A DNA stretch of 23,537 bases from Acidobacteriaceae bacterium (GTDB taxonomy: Bacteria > Acidobacteriota > Terriglobia > Terriglobales > Acidobacteriaceae). A program made the position numbers and the translations under genes. The notes below the pieces were generated by a model, which saw only the letters and a list, made by a program, of their open reading frames with translations, was not told the origin of the DNA and ran no database searches. Shown one piece after another: positions 1 through 7,605 of this stretch. The stretch covers positions 1 through 23,537 of the forward strand of contig JARLFX010000105.1 in NCBI GenBank assembly GCA_031296355.1, in the 5' to 3' direction. Every line of letters starts with the position of its first letter. Within the stretch, counting starts at the first letter, position 1.

Positions 1-46
1 CTTAATAGACTCATTTTACCGAACTTACAAGACTGAGACCAGAATA

Positions 47-1942
47 TCAGTGTGTCGTGTGCAGCCCCGGGTGCCAGGTGATCTGAACTGCCGTTGCCAC
101 ATTGGATTGCAGTCCTTGCTTGTAGATGGGCGCTTTCCAGCCCTCGTACTGCACCCAGGCATCCAGATCGATCGATTTTCGCAGGCGCAGGAAGGTCTCA
201 GCCTTGAACTGGTTCTGTGTGGTTCCCCCGGGGATGAAGTTCGTGGGAGTCTTTTTGTTCAGGTATTCAAGCTGTATCCATTGGCTGCCGCTCAAATGCC
301 ACGTAAGCCATGCCTGTCCGCCCTTCGCTTCCCGGCCAATCCAGTCGCCCAGAATAAAGCCCTTGTTGGTATAGCCATCCCTCTGCACCGTTTCAAAGTA
401 GTTGAAGGATCCTCCCACGCTGCGGCTCACGTTGGGATCGGTAGAGACGGCTTCCACCCGCAGGTCCATCTGTGGCAGGCGCGGAATATGAGAAAGATAC
501 AGCCCCGGCCTGTAAGCGGCGCGGCGCGGTGCGCTGGGCGGTGTAACGTCGTCATGCGCTTCAGAATCGGTGTAGAAGGTGAGCCAGCGGCGCATGAAGG
601 GCAGGCGGTACGACATATCGAATGCGGTGAACCGTGCACCGGGATCATTGCGCGAAAACTTCTCGGCAGAGGTGGTGTCGTTGATATCAAAGAAGCTCTT
701 CAGGAAGGTGTGCAGGGTAATGGGCTCATGTCCTGCTCCACCCCATATCACCGTCCGTTGGAATCCGAACTCGAAGTTTTCACTCGGCCGGAAGCTGAAC
801 TTTTCTGCGTGAACCCAGGGTGCATTGGGCGTAGTGTGACCCTTCAGGCTGCCCACGAAGAAGTCATACCGCATGGGGCCGATGAGCCGCGAAAGCAGCG
901 GAATATGCAGCGGTTCCACACGGTTGATGCGGAAGGAGTAAATATTCTCTGCATTGTTAGACCATGACATGGCTCCGCCGAAGGCCGGACCAAGCCACGC
1001 ATCGCTCTTACCAAAAGAGATCTCATGCCCAACGAGGTGCGCGGAAAGGTTTGCCTCTACCAGACGGAAGGGGTTTTGTGCCAGCAGCGGGCCCAGCGGA
1101 ATCGTGGCCGGCATGGGGCCGGTAACGGTATCGATGCTAGCCAGTTGAGCGGCCAGCGTAGAGGAGTAGCCAGGTGCGCTGGGGGAGTGCTGGTATTCGC
1201 CGCGGACGTAGAGCGAGAAGCGGCCGCTTTCGCCCAGCGCGCTGAAGCCGGTGATGTTGTTGAAGCCCTGCTGATAGGGGCGGCCATAATCATTCACCAG
1301 CGTCTGGCCAATGTGATAGCTGTCGCGCAACGGTAAACCGGAGATGCCGAGAAGTCGGGTATAGACGCTATCCACTCCCGCGATGGCGCCCAGAACCGTC
1401 TGCGGTGGATGCACTTCTGTTTGCAGTTCGCGCAGCAGGTCGTTCAGGATGGCGACGGCCTGTGGATCGTCGTCTGACACAATATCGTCCTGCGAAAGCT
1501 GGATGGCATGCAGTGCGCTTAGACGCGTGTAGGGGCGCATCCCGATGAACAGCGAATCCAGGTATCCCAGCGAGTACAGCCGGAGCATGGCCGGATAGAC
1601 CCAGCTATCCAGCGGGATATAGACCGAGCCGAAGTGCTCGCGCGGCTGGTATTCAGCGGGCGCACTGTAGGCGTTGAGGCTGAAGAAAGACGTCGATTTG
1701 ACCGGCTTGGGCAGGGAGTCGACCGGAGTGGGGGAAGTGTGCTGGTATGCAGGCAGACTCGGCACCTGTGACGCAGGCACCGGCTGTGACGGTACTGGAG
1801 CCGCCGTTGTGACCGGTGCCGGAGGGGGAGGCGGGGTATCAGCCGAAGCAGCTGTCTGGGCCGGCAACGACACGGGGATAAGGAATCCGGCCAGGGAAAT
1901 CAATCCTGCCAGGGAAATGTTGCGGACCGAACGCTGAATCAT
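47..1942 (-). CDS. Wzi-family capsule assembly / outer-membrane beta-barrel protein
   Basis: Predicted exported outer-membrane protein of the capsule-assembly Wzi family. Wzi proteins are beta-barrels that help anchor capsular polysaccharide at the cell surface. The chosen ATG at 1942 follows GAGGAG four bases upstream and opens a clear signal peptide (basic MIQRSVR, then a hydrophobic stretch ending near SLPAQ). The in-frame TTG six codons earlier is less likely. After the signal comes a Pro-rich linker (roughly residues 35-80), then a conserved N-terminal block (VYIPLDSWVYPAMLRLYSLG), then alternating aromatic/polar strands typical of a barrel, including SFGKSDAWLGPAFGG. At 631 residues it is longer than the E. 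coli Wzi of about 480, mostly because of the N-terminal domain, a pattern I associate with acidobacterial members. No capsule export genes are adjacent, so the substrate is unknown. The family call comes from remembered motifs and was not searched. Confidence 0.8.
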   Translation of the reverse strand: MIQRSVRNISLAGLISLAGFLIPVSLPAQTAASADTPPPPPAPVTTAAPVPSQPVPASQVPSLPAYQHTSPTPVDSLPKPVKSTSFFSLNAYSAPAEYQPREHFGSVYIPLDSWVYPAMLRLYSLGYLDSLFIGMRPYTRLSALHAIQLSQDDIVSDDDPQAVAILNDLLRELQTEVHPPQTVLGAIAGVDSVYTRLLGISGLPLRDSYHIGQTLVNDYGRPYQQGFNNITGFSALGESGRFSLYVRGEYQHSPSAPGYSSTLAAQLASIDTVTGPMPATIPLGPLLAQNPFRLVEANLSAHLVGHEISFGKSDAWLGPAFGGAMSWSNNAENIYSFRINRVEPLHIPLLSRLIGPMRYDFFVGSLKGHTTPNAPWVHAEKFSFRPSENFEFGFQRTVIWGGAGHEPITLHTFLKSFFDINDTTSAEKFSRNDPGARFTAFDMSYRLPFMRRWLTFYTDSEAHDDVTPPSAPRRAAYRPGLYLSHIPRLPQMDLRVEAVSTDPNVSRSVGGSFNYFETVQRDGYTNKGFILGDWIGREAKGGQAWLTWHLSGSQWIQLEYLNKKTPTNFIPGGTTQNQFKAETFLRLRKSIDLDAWVQYEGWKAPIYKQGLQSNVATAVQITWHPGLHTTH

Positions 1943-2058
1943 ACGGCTCCTCACTTGCAAAGTGTACCCGCGCCAGACGGGAGGGTGCCCTCCACGGATT
2001 GCGTTACTCAGTGTAAATGGTTGGATGCAATGGCGATATAGTTTTGCTGTCTAAGGGG

Positions 2059-2916
2059 TTAGCTCTTTTTTGCTTTTCGCGCCTGAATGGTAGCCACAGC
2101 TAGTTCGCGGCGGAACCCGGCGATAAGCGCGCGCTTCCATGCCGCGGTAAACAGGCCCTTGCGGGTGAGGTAGCGTTCCATCGTGGCGATGGCGTCGGCC
2201 TTCTGCTTCTGCGCGACCGGGTAGCGCATGCATTCCACCAGCGTTGGGCCGCCCCCCGCGCGAGCGCGGGCAGTCGCTTCCTGCGATACGCGATACACCG
2301 CCACGGCATCATCGCGATCCACCGGGATGCCGGGAAGGGCATAGCGATGGGCGCGCAGTGTCGCGGTGGGTGTGCTGCTGTTGTGCGTCAGGATGAAGAG
2401 GATGGGCAGGCGGTGCAACTCTGCCAGCCGTGCTGCGGCCAGGCATGCCTCAATGTCGGCGGTATAGGCCAACACGATGTTGCTGTCGCGGCCAGCTCCT
2501 GCTGCCGCCTTGTAGCTGAAGGCGACGCCGAGTGCGGCGTAGAGCGCAGCAGTAGTATCTGCGATTGACGGCAGCACGTTCTGCGCGGGCGCTCCGTGAT
2601 CGATGCTGCGGGGTGCGCGCTTCTGCACGAGTTGCTTTAGTGCAACGCCCTTGAGCATGCGGTGCGATGCTGTGGTCGAGAGCAGCGTGTCTTCGTTGCG
2701 AAGATTCAGCAGCAGCCCTGCACCTGTCGCTTCTGCCGGACGCTGGGCTGCCGGTGTCAGCTTGGTTTCAAGCAGCCGCGAACGCAGCATGGACACGTAG
2801 ATCTCCTGTAGCCTCGCATTCGGGATGAGCGGGTTCTCAAAGCTGCCGGCGGGCGCCTGCGGTGCTGGAATAGTGCGGCGGGCGGTGCTTTTCTTTTTCC
2901 TGGCCGGTGCAGCCAT
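2059..2916 (-). CDS. Degenerate pyruvate dehydrogenase E1-alpha-like protein
   Basis: The C-terminal half resembles the alpha subunit of two-chain 2-oxoacid dehydrogenases: residues 184-235 read like the family (RAHRYALPGIPVDRDDAVAVY, then GGGPTLVECMRYPV). The thiamine-diphosphate motif, normally GDG followed about 30 residues later by NN, appears here as YTAD (151-154) ... THNS (177-180). The Mg/ThDP ligands therefore seem lost. Both ends are Lys/Arg-rich (KKKSTARR near the start, RKAKKS at the end). The ATG at 2916 is chosen because GAGAGGG lies nine bases upstream; in-frame GTG at 2952 and ATG at 2934 are alternatives. It lies 54 bp downstream of aceE in the same direction, suggesting co-transcription. 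It could be a non-catalytic partner or regulator of the pyruvate dehydrogenase complex, or a decaying paralogue. Its intact 285-codon frame argues against simple decay. Confidence 0.7.
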   Translation of the reverse strand: MAAPARKKKSTARRTIPAPQAPAGSFENPLIPNARLQEIYVSMLRSRLLETKLTPAAQRPAEATGAGLLLNLRNEDTLLSTTASHRMLKGVALKQLVQKRAPRSIDHGAPAQNVLPSIADTTAALYAALGVAFSYKAAAGAGRDSNIVLAYTADIEACLAAARLAELHRLPILFILTHNSSTPTATLRAHRYALPGIPVDRDDAVAVYRVSQEATARARAGGGPTLVECMRYPVAQKQKADAIATMERYLTRKGLFTAAWKRALIAGFRRELAVATIQARKAKKS

Positions 2917-2945
2917 GCTTTGAAACCCTCTCATGTTGCCGGTTG

Positions 2946-2963
2946 CGCTCACTTCAGTGAGCG
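2946..2963. repeat. Perfect hairpin between aceE and the E1-alpha-like gene
   Basis: CGCTCACTTCAGTGAGCG is a perfect inverted repeat with a 7-bp stem and a TTCA loop (TGAA on the transcribed minus strand). It begins just after the aceE stop codon and ends before the downstream ribosome binding site. No U-tract follows, so it is more likely an mRNA stability or processing hairpin than a terminator. Its CTTCAG core matches the hairpins at 6040, 19687 and 19729. Confidence 0.6.
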
Positions 2964-2970
2964 AGGAATT

Positions 2971-5652
2971 TTAGAACCGCGCTGGATTGCGTCCTTCGGT
3001 GTCGATGCCGAGATCGGCCATCGCCTTCTGCGCCTTCTTCGCGTCGAAACTGCCATCGCGCGCGAGCTTCGAGAGCGTGGCGGCAACAATGGATTCCGCA
3101 TTCACCTCAAAGTGGCGACGCAGGTGCTCGCGGTTGTCGCTGCGGCCAAATCCGTCGGTCCCCAGCGAAACCAGGCGGCGCTTGCCCGCTGCTTCCGGCG
3201 TGAAATCGATCCACGGCGCCAGTTGATCGCTCATCGACTTCATAAAGTCACTGGTGGCGATGATCGGGCCCTTGGCTCCTGCCAGCGCGGTCACGATGTA
3301 CGGTTCGTTCTCTTCTTCCGCGGGATGCAGCCGGTTCCAGCGTTCCACGTCGAGCGCATCGCGGCGTAGTTCGTTGTAGCTGGTCACGCTCCACACGTCG
3401 GCAGCAATGCTGTACTTCTCCGCCAGAATGGATTGCGCCCGGACGACCTCGTTCAGAATAGTGCCGCTGCCAAACAGCTGCACCGAGGCTTTGCCTTTTT
3501 CCGCTGCCTTGAACTTGTAGATACCGCGCAGAATGCCTTGCTCCGCGCCCTTCGGCATCTCCGGCATGGCATAGTCTTCGTTGTACATCGTGATGTAGTA
3601 GTAGATCTGCTCGTTCTCTTCATACATGCGGCGGATGCCGTCCTGCAGGATCACGGCGAGCTCATACACGTAAGCTGGATCGTAGGTGACGCAGGTAGGA
3701 ATGGTGCCGGAGAGCACGGTGCTGTGCCCGTCCTGGTGCTGCAGCCCCTCGCCCAGCATGGTGGTGCGCCCGGCCGTGCCGCCCATCAGGAAGCCCTTGC
3801 CGCGTGAATCCGCAAACGCCCACGCCATGTCTCCGATGCGCTGGAACCCAAACATGGAGTAGTACATGTAGAAGGGAATCATGGGCACGTGATAGTTGGA
3901 GTACGCCGTGCCCGCGGCGGTGAATGAAGCCATGGAGCCCGCTTCGGTGATGCCCTCTTCCAGAATCTGCCCGTCTTTCTCCTCGCGATAGTAGAGCAGC
4001 ATGTCCACGTCGTGCGGCTTATACTTCTGGCCCTCTGACGCGTAGATGCCGACCTGGCGAATGGCGGATTCGAGGCCGAAGGTACGGCCTTCATCCGGCA
4101 CGATCGGCACGATCAGCTTGCCGATCTCCGGGTCTTTGAGCAGATGGCGCAGGATCGCCACGAAGCCCATGGTGGTAGAGACGGCGCGGCCCTTGGAGCC
4201 GGCGAGCCACTCCGCGAACGTGTCCAGAGCGGGTGCCTTGAAACCAAACTTGGGAACCTCGCGCACTGGCAGGTAGCCGCCAAGCAGCTTGCGCCGCTCC
4301 TGCATGTACTGGATCTCCGGCGCGTCCTGCCCCGGATGGAAGAATGCGCCGTTCTTGGCCGCTTCCTGCGGGACAGGAATATCGAAGCGCTTGACGAAGT
4401 ACGCCATGGCGTCTTCGCTGAGCTTCTTTTCCGAATGCGTTGCGTTGCGAGCCTCTGCCGTGGCCAGCCCATAGCCCTTCACCGTCTTCGCCAGGATCAC
4501 CGTCGGTCCGCCGGTGTGCTCGGTAGCGCGCTTATACGCGTTGTAGACCTTTGACGGATCGTGGCCGCCGCGATGCAGGCGGATCAGATCGTCGTCCGAG
4601 ATGTCCTTCACCAGCTCCAGCAGCTCGGGATACTTGCCAAAGAATTCGCGGCGCAGATAAGCCGCCCCCTTGGCTTTGTAGGCCTGGTACTCACCGTCCA
4701 CAACCTCTTCCATGCGCTTCAGCAGCAGGCCAGAGGTATCGCGGGCAAAAAGTTCATCCCAGTCCGAACCCCAGATCACCTTGATCACGTTCCAGCCAGC
4801 GCCGCGGAAGGTAGCTTCCAACTCGTCGATGATGCGGCCGTTGCCGCGCACCGGGCCATCCAGCCGCTGCAGGTTGCAGTTGATCACAAAGATCAGGTTG
4901 TCGAGCTTCTCGCGCGTGGCAATGCTGAGTGCGCCGAGCGAATCCACTTCGTCGGTCTCGCCATCACCCAGGAAGGCCCATATCTTGCGCGGCGTCGTCT
5001 CAATCAGCTTGCGATGCTCCAGGTAGCGCATGAAGCGCGCCTGATAGATGGCATTCAGCGGCCCGATCCCCATGGACACGGTGGGGAAGTTCCAGAAGTC
5101 CGGCATCAGCCACGGGTGCGGATAGCTGGAAAGCCCCGGCTCGCCGCGCAGCTCGTGGCGGAAATTGCCCAGTCGCTTCTCGTCGAAGCGGCCCTCCAGA
5201 AACGCCCGCGCATAGACGCCCGGCGAAGCATGGCCCTGAAAGTAGATGAAGTCGCCGGGCTGCTCGCCATACTTGCCGTGGAAGAAGTGGTTGAAGCCCA
5301 CTTCCAACAGCGTGCACTGCGAGGAATACGTCGAAATATGTCCGCCGATGCCGGCATCTTTCTTGTTCTGGCTGTGAACCATCGCCATGGCGTTCCAGCG
5401 CAGCAGCGCTTCCACGCGCCGCTCCATCTCACGGTCGCCGGGGTAGGGAACCTCTTCGTCCACCGGGATGGTATTGCAGTAAGGGGTAACGAACTGGCCT
5501 GGGCTGCTGACGCCGAGCGTGCGCGCGTGGTCGCTGAGCGCCGCAAGCAGCGCGGCTCCCTGGCCTGCGCCATCGGCGGCGACGTCGTCAAATGCTTCAA
5601 GCCATTCGGCAATCTCTTCGGGGAAATCGTTCACTGCATTCTTCATAGTCAT
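2971..5652 (-). CDS. aceE: Pyruvate dehydrogenase E1 component, homodimeric type
   Basis: Decarboxylates pyruvate with thiamine diphosphate and passes the acetyl group to lipoyl-E2, feeding acetyl-CoA synthesis. The 893 residues match the usual length of single-chain AceE (about 885-900). Visible landmarks include HSQNKKDAGIGGH (93-105), HASPG (141-145) and the ThDP/Mg motif GDGETDEVD (229-237) closing with NCN (258-260). Later come KTVKGYGLATAEARNATHSEKK, the GLQHQDGHS segment and TSYNELRRDALDVERWNRLHP near the C-terminus. The start is ATG at 5652; a second ATG two codons later is equally possible, as neither has a convincing Shine-Dalgarno sequence. No E2 (aceF) or E3 (lpd) lies next to it, so the rest of the complex must be encoded elsewhere. 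The following gene is a degenerate E1-alpha-like protein, an unusual neighbour for a single-chain E1. Confidence 0.97.
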   Translation of the reverse strand: MTMKNAVNDFPEEIAEWLEAFDDVAADGAGQGAALLAALSDHARTLGVSSPGQFVTPYCNTIPVDEEVPYPGDREMERRVEALLRWNAMAMVHSQNKKDAGIGGHISTYSSQCTLLEVGFNHFFHGKYGEQPGDFIYFQGHASPGVYARAFLEGRFDEKRLGNFRHELRGEPGLSSYPHPWLMPDFWNFPTVSMGIGPLNAIYQARFMRYLEHRKLIETTPRKIWAFLGDGETDEVDSLGALSIATREKLDNLIFVINCNLQRLDGPVRGNGRIIDELEATFRGAGWNVIKVIWGSDWDELFARDTSGLLLKRMEEVVDGEYQAYKAKGAAYLRREFFGKYPELLELVKDISDDDLIRLHRGGHDPSKVYNAYKRATEHTGGPTVILAKTVKGYGLATAEARNATHSEKKLSEDAMAYFVKRFDIPVPQEAAKNGAFFHPGQDAPEIQYMQERRKLLGGYLPVREVPKFGFKAPALDTFAEWLAGSKGRAVSTTMGFVAILRHLLKDPEIGKLIVPIVPDEGRTFGLESAIRQVGIYASEGQKYKPHDVDMLLYYREEKDGQILEEGITEAGSMASFTAAGTAYSNYHVPMIPFYMYYSMFGFQRIGDMAWAFADSRGKGFLMGGTAGRTTMLGEGLQHQDGHSTVLSGTIPTCVTYDPAYVYELAVILQDGIRRMYEENEQIYYYITMYNEDYAMPEMPKGAEQGILRGIYKFKAAEKGKASVQLFGSGTILNEVVRAQSILAEKYSIAADVWSVTSYNELRRDALDVERWNRLHPAEEENEPYIVTALAGAKGPIIATSDFMKSMSDQLAPWIDFTPEAAGKRRLVSLGTDGFGRSDNREHLRRHFEVNAESIVAATLSKLARDGSFDAKKAQKAMADLGIDTEGRNPARF

Positions 5653-5721
5653 ATGGATAGAGAAGTTCGCGCGTCGCGGTGTCTGCCAAGCGGATGCACC
5701 CAGCGCTTCAGTGTATAAGAT

Positions 5722-5742
5722 ATCCGGTTTACCCCACCGGAT
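5722..5742. promoter_or_regulatory. Dyad upstream of aceE (possible operator or leader hairpin)
   Basis: ATCCGGT and ACCGGAT are perfect 7-bp inverted arms separated by 7 bases, about 70 bp upstream of the aceE start. A TTATAC sequence (minus strand, just downstream of the dyad) could be part of a -10 element, but no convincing -35 was seen. In E. coli, aceE operons are controlled by PdhR at a site of the form ATTGGT-N3-ACCAAT. This dyad has similar logic but different arms and spacing, so regulator identity is open. Confidence 0.3.
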
Positions 5743-5828
5743 TCTACTGGGCCCGCCATGTTTCCCGCATTGCGAGACGCTATATCTGCAAATTCAAGTG
5801 TGCAGAGTCGTCAATTCACACATAAAGC

Positions 5829-5901
5829 CTGTCATCTCACGCCATAAATTCTGTCATCTCACGCCACAAAGACTGTCATCCTGAACGCAGTGAAGGATCT
5901 G
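5829..5901. repeat. 22-bp tandem repeat running into a dispersed-type repeat
   Basis: Two consecutive 22-bp units starting CTGTCATCTCACGCC occupy 5829-5850 and 5851-5872. They differ only in the last seven bases (ATAAATT against ACAAAGA). A third partial unit at 5873 continues as CTGTCATCCTGAACG, then CAGTGAAGGATCTGC. The latter resembles a sequence I recall as highly repeated in intergenic DNA of acidobacterial genomes. This part of the 5653-6129 gap holds no credible gene. Confidence 0.65.
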
Positions 5902-5964
5902 CTTTTCAGCGATTTCCATTGCGCGCTCACCTTCAAGTTTGCTGTGAACTTCTGACTCACCACG

Positions 5965-6039
5965 CTCGTTGCATCTTTACTTTCATTCACTCGCCGCATC
6001 TTTGCTTTCGTTCGCTCGTTGCACCTTTCTTTCGTTAAG
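5965..6039. repeat. Three degenerate 25-bp tandem units
   Basis: Three units of about 25 bp begin CTCGTTGCATCTTT (5965), CTCGCCGCATCTTT (5990) and CTCGTTGCACCTTT (6015). Each is followed by a CTTTCRTT-like segment. The third has a one-base deletion and a diverged end. They form a pyrimidine-rich tract directly before the paired hairpins at 6040, so the gap downstream of argJ is built mostly of repeats. Confidence 0.6.
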
Positions 6040-6098
6040 GGCACGGCTTCAGCCGTGCCGTAGAAAGCCGGAAGAGTGTGGGGCTTTGGCCCCTGAGG
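6040..6098. repeat. REP-like paired hairpin element, copy 1
   Basis: Hairpin A is GGCACGGCTTCAGCCGTGCC (6040-6059), an 8-bp stem with a TTCA loop. After a 20-bp spacer comes hairpin B, GGGGCTTTGGCCCC (6080-6093), a 5-bp stem with a TTTG loop, followed by TGAGG. The same plan (20-bp hairpin with CTTCAG core, spacer of about 20 bp, 14-bp hairpin, TGAGG) recurs at 19687-19747. This is the layout of REP doublets (BIMEs) mobilised by RAYT transposases in other bacteria. No RAYT gene is in the window. Confidence 0.7.
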
Positions 6099-6129
6099 TC
6101 ATCTTTCCTGAAGCCCTGCCACGAACGCC

Positions 6130-7374
6130 CTACGTCGAATAATCCGCGTTGATATGTACGTATTCCACCGTCAGATCGCAGGTCAGAAACCGGCTGCTGG
6201 CCGTGCCCTGCCCCATATCCATGTGGATGGTGTACTCGCGCTGCTGCATATGCTGGTGGGTCGCCGCCTCGTCAAACGCGGGCGCGCGCATGCCGTGCTC
6301 GAACACCGGATGCGGCCCAATGTGAATTGTCACCGTCGCCGGGTCAAACTGCACGCCGGAGTATCCCGCCGCCGCCAGAATGCGTCCCCAGTTGGGATCG
6401 CCGGAGGACCATGCCGTCTTGCACAGCGGCGAATGCGCGATAGCGCGCGCCACCTGCCGGGCCTCCGCCGCGGTCCGCGCCCCGGTAATGGAGAGCTCGA
6501 CCACATGGGTCACGCCTTCACCGTCATTCACAATCTGGTGCGCCAGCGAGCCGCACACGGCGTCCAGCGCCTGCTGAAAGGCAGGGAAGGCGTCATGGTC
6601 CAGTGGGATGCCACTGGTTCCGCTGGCCAGCAGCAGCACCGTGTCATTGGTCGAGGTGTCGCCGTCGATGGAGATGGAGTTGAAGCTGTCCTCCACGGCC
6701 GGCGCCAGCGCGGCGCGCAGAGCCTCCGGGCGCGAAGCAATATCCGTAAACAGGTACACCAGCATGGTGGCATGCGGAGGCCCCAGTTGCGGCCCAATCA
6801 TGCCCGCGCCCTTGCATGTCCCGAAGATGTGAACTGTTTTGCCATCCACCTGAAATCCCGCCAGCGCCGTCTTCATCTTCGTGTCCGTGGTCATAATGCC
6901 GCGGGCAAACAGCGTGGCATGTTCCGCGCTGCTGCCCAGGGCGGCCAGGGCCGCGGGCAGCGCATCAGGAATCTTCTCCGCGGGCATGGGCACGCCGATC
7001 ACCCCGGTAGACGAGGGGAGAATCTGCTGTGGTTCACACCCCAGCGCGGCAGCCACGGCGGCGCAACTGCTCCGCGCCACGGCCAGCCCCTGCTCGCCGG
7101 TAGCGCAGTTGGCATTGCCGGAGTTCACCAGCACAGCGCGGACGTGCCCGCCGGTATGTGCCATGTGTTCGCGGCCCACCGTGATGGGTGCGGCCACCAC
7201 CTGGTTTTTCGTGAACATTACCGCTGCATTCGCGCCTTCCGGAGCGGTAGCGAGCGCCAGGTCAAGGTTGCCGCTGGCTTTGATGCCGGCTTTGACCGCG
7301 CCCCAGCGAAAACCGCCGGGCAGGGCATCGTCAGAAGGGGGCAGGGTGAGGCTGGAGGAGCTGTATAAGGTCAT
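6130..7374 (-). CDS. argJ: Glutamate N-acetyltransferase / ornithine acetyltransferase
   Basis: Transfers acetyl from N-acetylornithine to glutamate, releasing ornithine and recycling the acetyl group in arginine synthesis. Bifunctional forms also use acetyl-CoA. The protein is made as a precursor that self-cleaves before the Thr in an ATML motif, here HATMLVYL with Thr203 as the predicted N-terminal nucleophile of the beta chain. Other landmarks are VNSGNANCATG, SSTGVIG, GTCKGAGMI, SISIDGDTSTNDT and the typical C-terminus INADYST. The ATG at 7374 gives 414 residues, close to the family norm; a TTG 14 codons upstream would add a non-conserved leader. It is transcribed in the same direction as the arg operon but lies 3.4 kb beyond its end, past two unrelated genes, so it is a separate unit. 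No ARG box is obvious upstream. Confidence 0.95.
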   Translation of the reverse strand: MTLYSSSSLTLPPSDDALPGGFRWGAVKAGIKASGNLDLALATAPEGANAAVMFTKNQVVAAPITVGREHMAHTGGHVRAVLVNSGNANCATGEQGLAVARSSCAAVAAALGCEPQQILPSSTGVIGVPMPAEKIPDALPAALAALGSSAEHATLFARGIMTTDTKMKTALAGFQVDGKTVHIFGTCKGAGMIGPQLGPPHATMLVYLFTDIASRPEALRAALAPAVEDSFNSISIDGDTSTNDTVLLLASGTSGIPLDHDAFPAFQQALDAVCGSLAHQIVNDGEGVTHVVELSITGARTAAEARQVARAIAHSPLCKTAWSSGDPNWGRILAAAGYSGVQFDPATVTIHIGPHPVFEHGMRAPAFDEAATHQHMQQREYTIHMDMGQGTASSRFLTCDLTVEYVHINADYST

Positions 7375-7605
7375 AGTCAGTGAATAGGGCGAATAACATG
7401 TTCTTATCCACCCCAATCTCCAACATTACCATGTGGTGAAAATATTGGGATCGAAGCGCTTTTTTCATTGGAGAGTCACAATACCTCTGTTACTCTGGGC
7501 AAGTTCAATACAAGTCAAGCTCTTCCCCGGTTACTGATAGCGCAACGAAGCGGTTAGCCAGTAATTAGGCCCAAGCAATTTCCAACAATCTGTGGAGGTT
7601 CCAAG

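Noticed and set aside
50..967. Long plus-strand open frame (305 codons) opposite the Wzi-family gene
   Set aside because: It lies fully antisense to a gene with a signal peptide and recognised family motifs. Its composition (Arg, His, Gly-rich) is typical of a GC-rich shadow frame and no domain is recognisable.
4561..5718. 385-codon plus-strand frame opposite aceE
   Set aside because: It is antisense to a confidently identified core enzyme, with no recognisable motif or ribosome site. It is the mirror frame expected in high-GC coding DNA.
5829..6039. Possible CRISPR array
   Set aside because: The repeats are contiguous tandem units without unique spacers of constant length, and no cas gene is present.
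5859..6044. 61-codon minus-strand frame in the aceE-argJ gap
   Set aside because: It is composed of the tandem repeat units and has no ribosome binding site.
7412..7449. Nested inverted repeats (CCCAAT...ATTGGG around ACCATGTGGT) between argJ and the NHL gene, considered as an operator
   Set aside because: The inner and outer dyads are not concentric (centres differ by 2 bp), the arms are short, and no known box fits. Chance is likely in an AT-rich promoter region.
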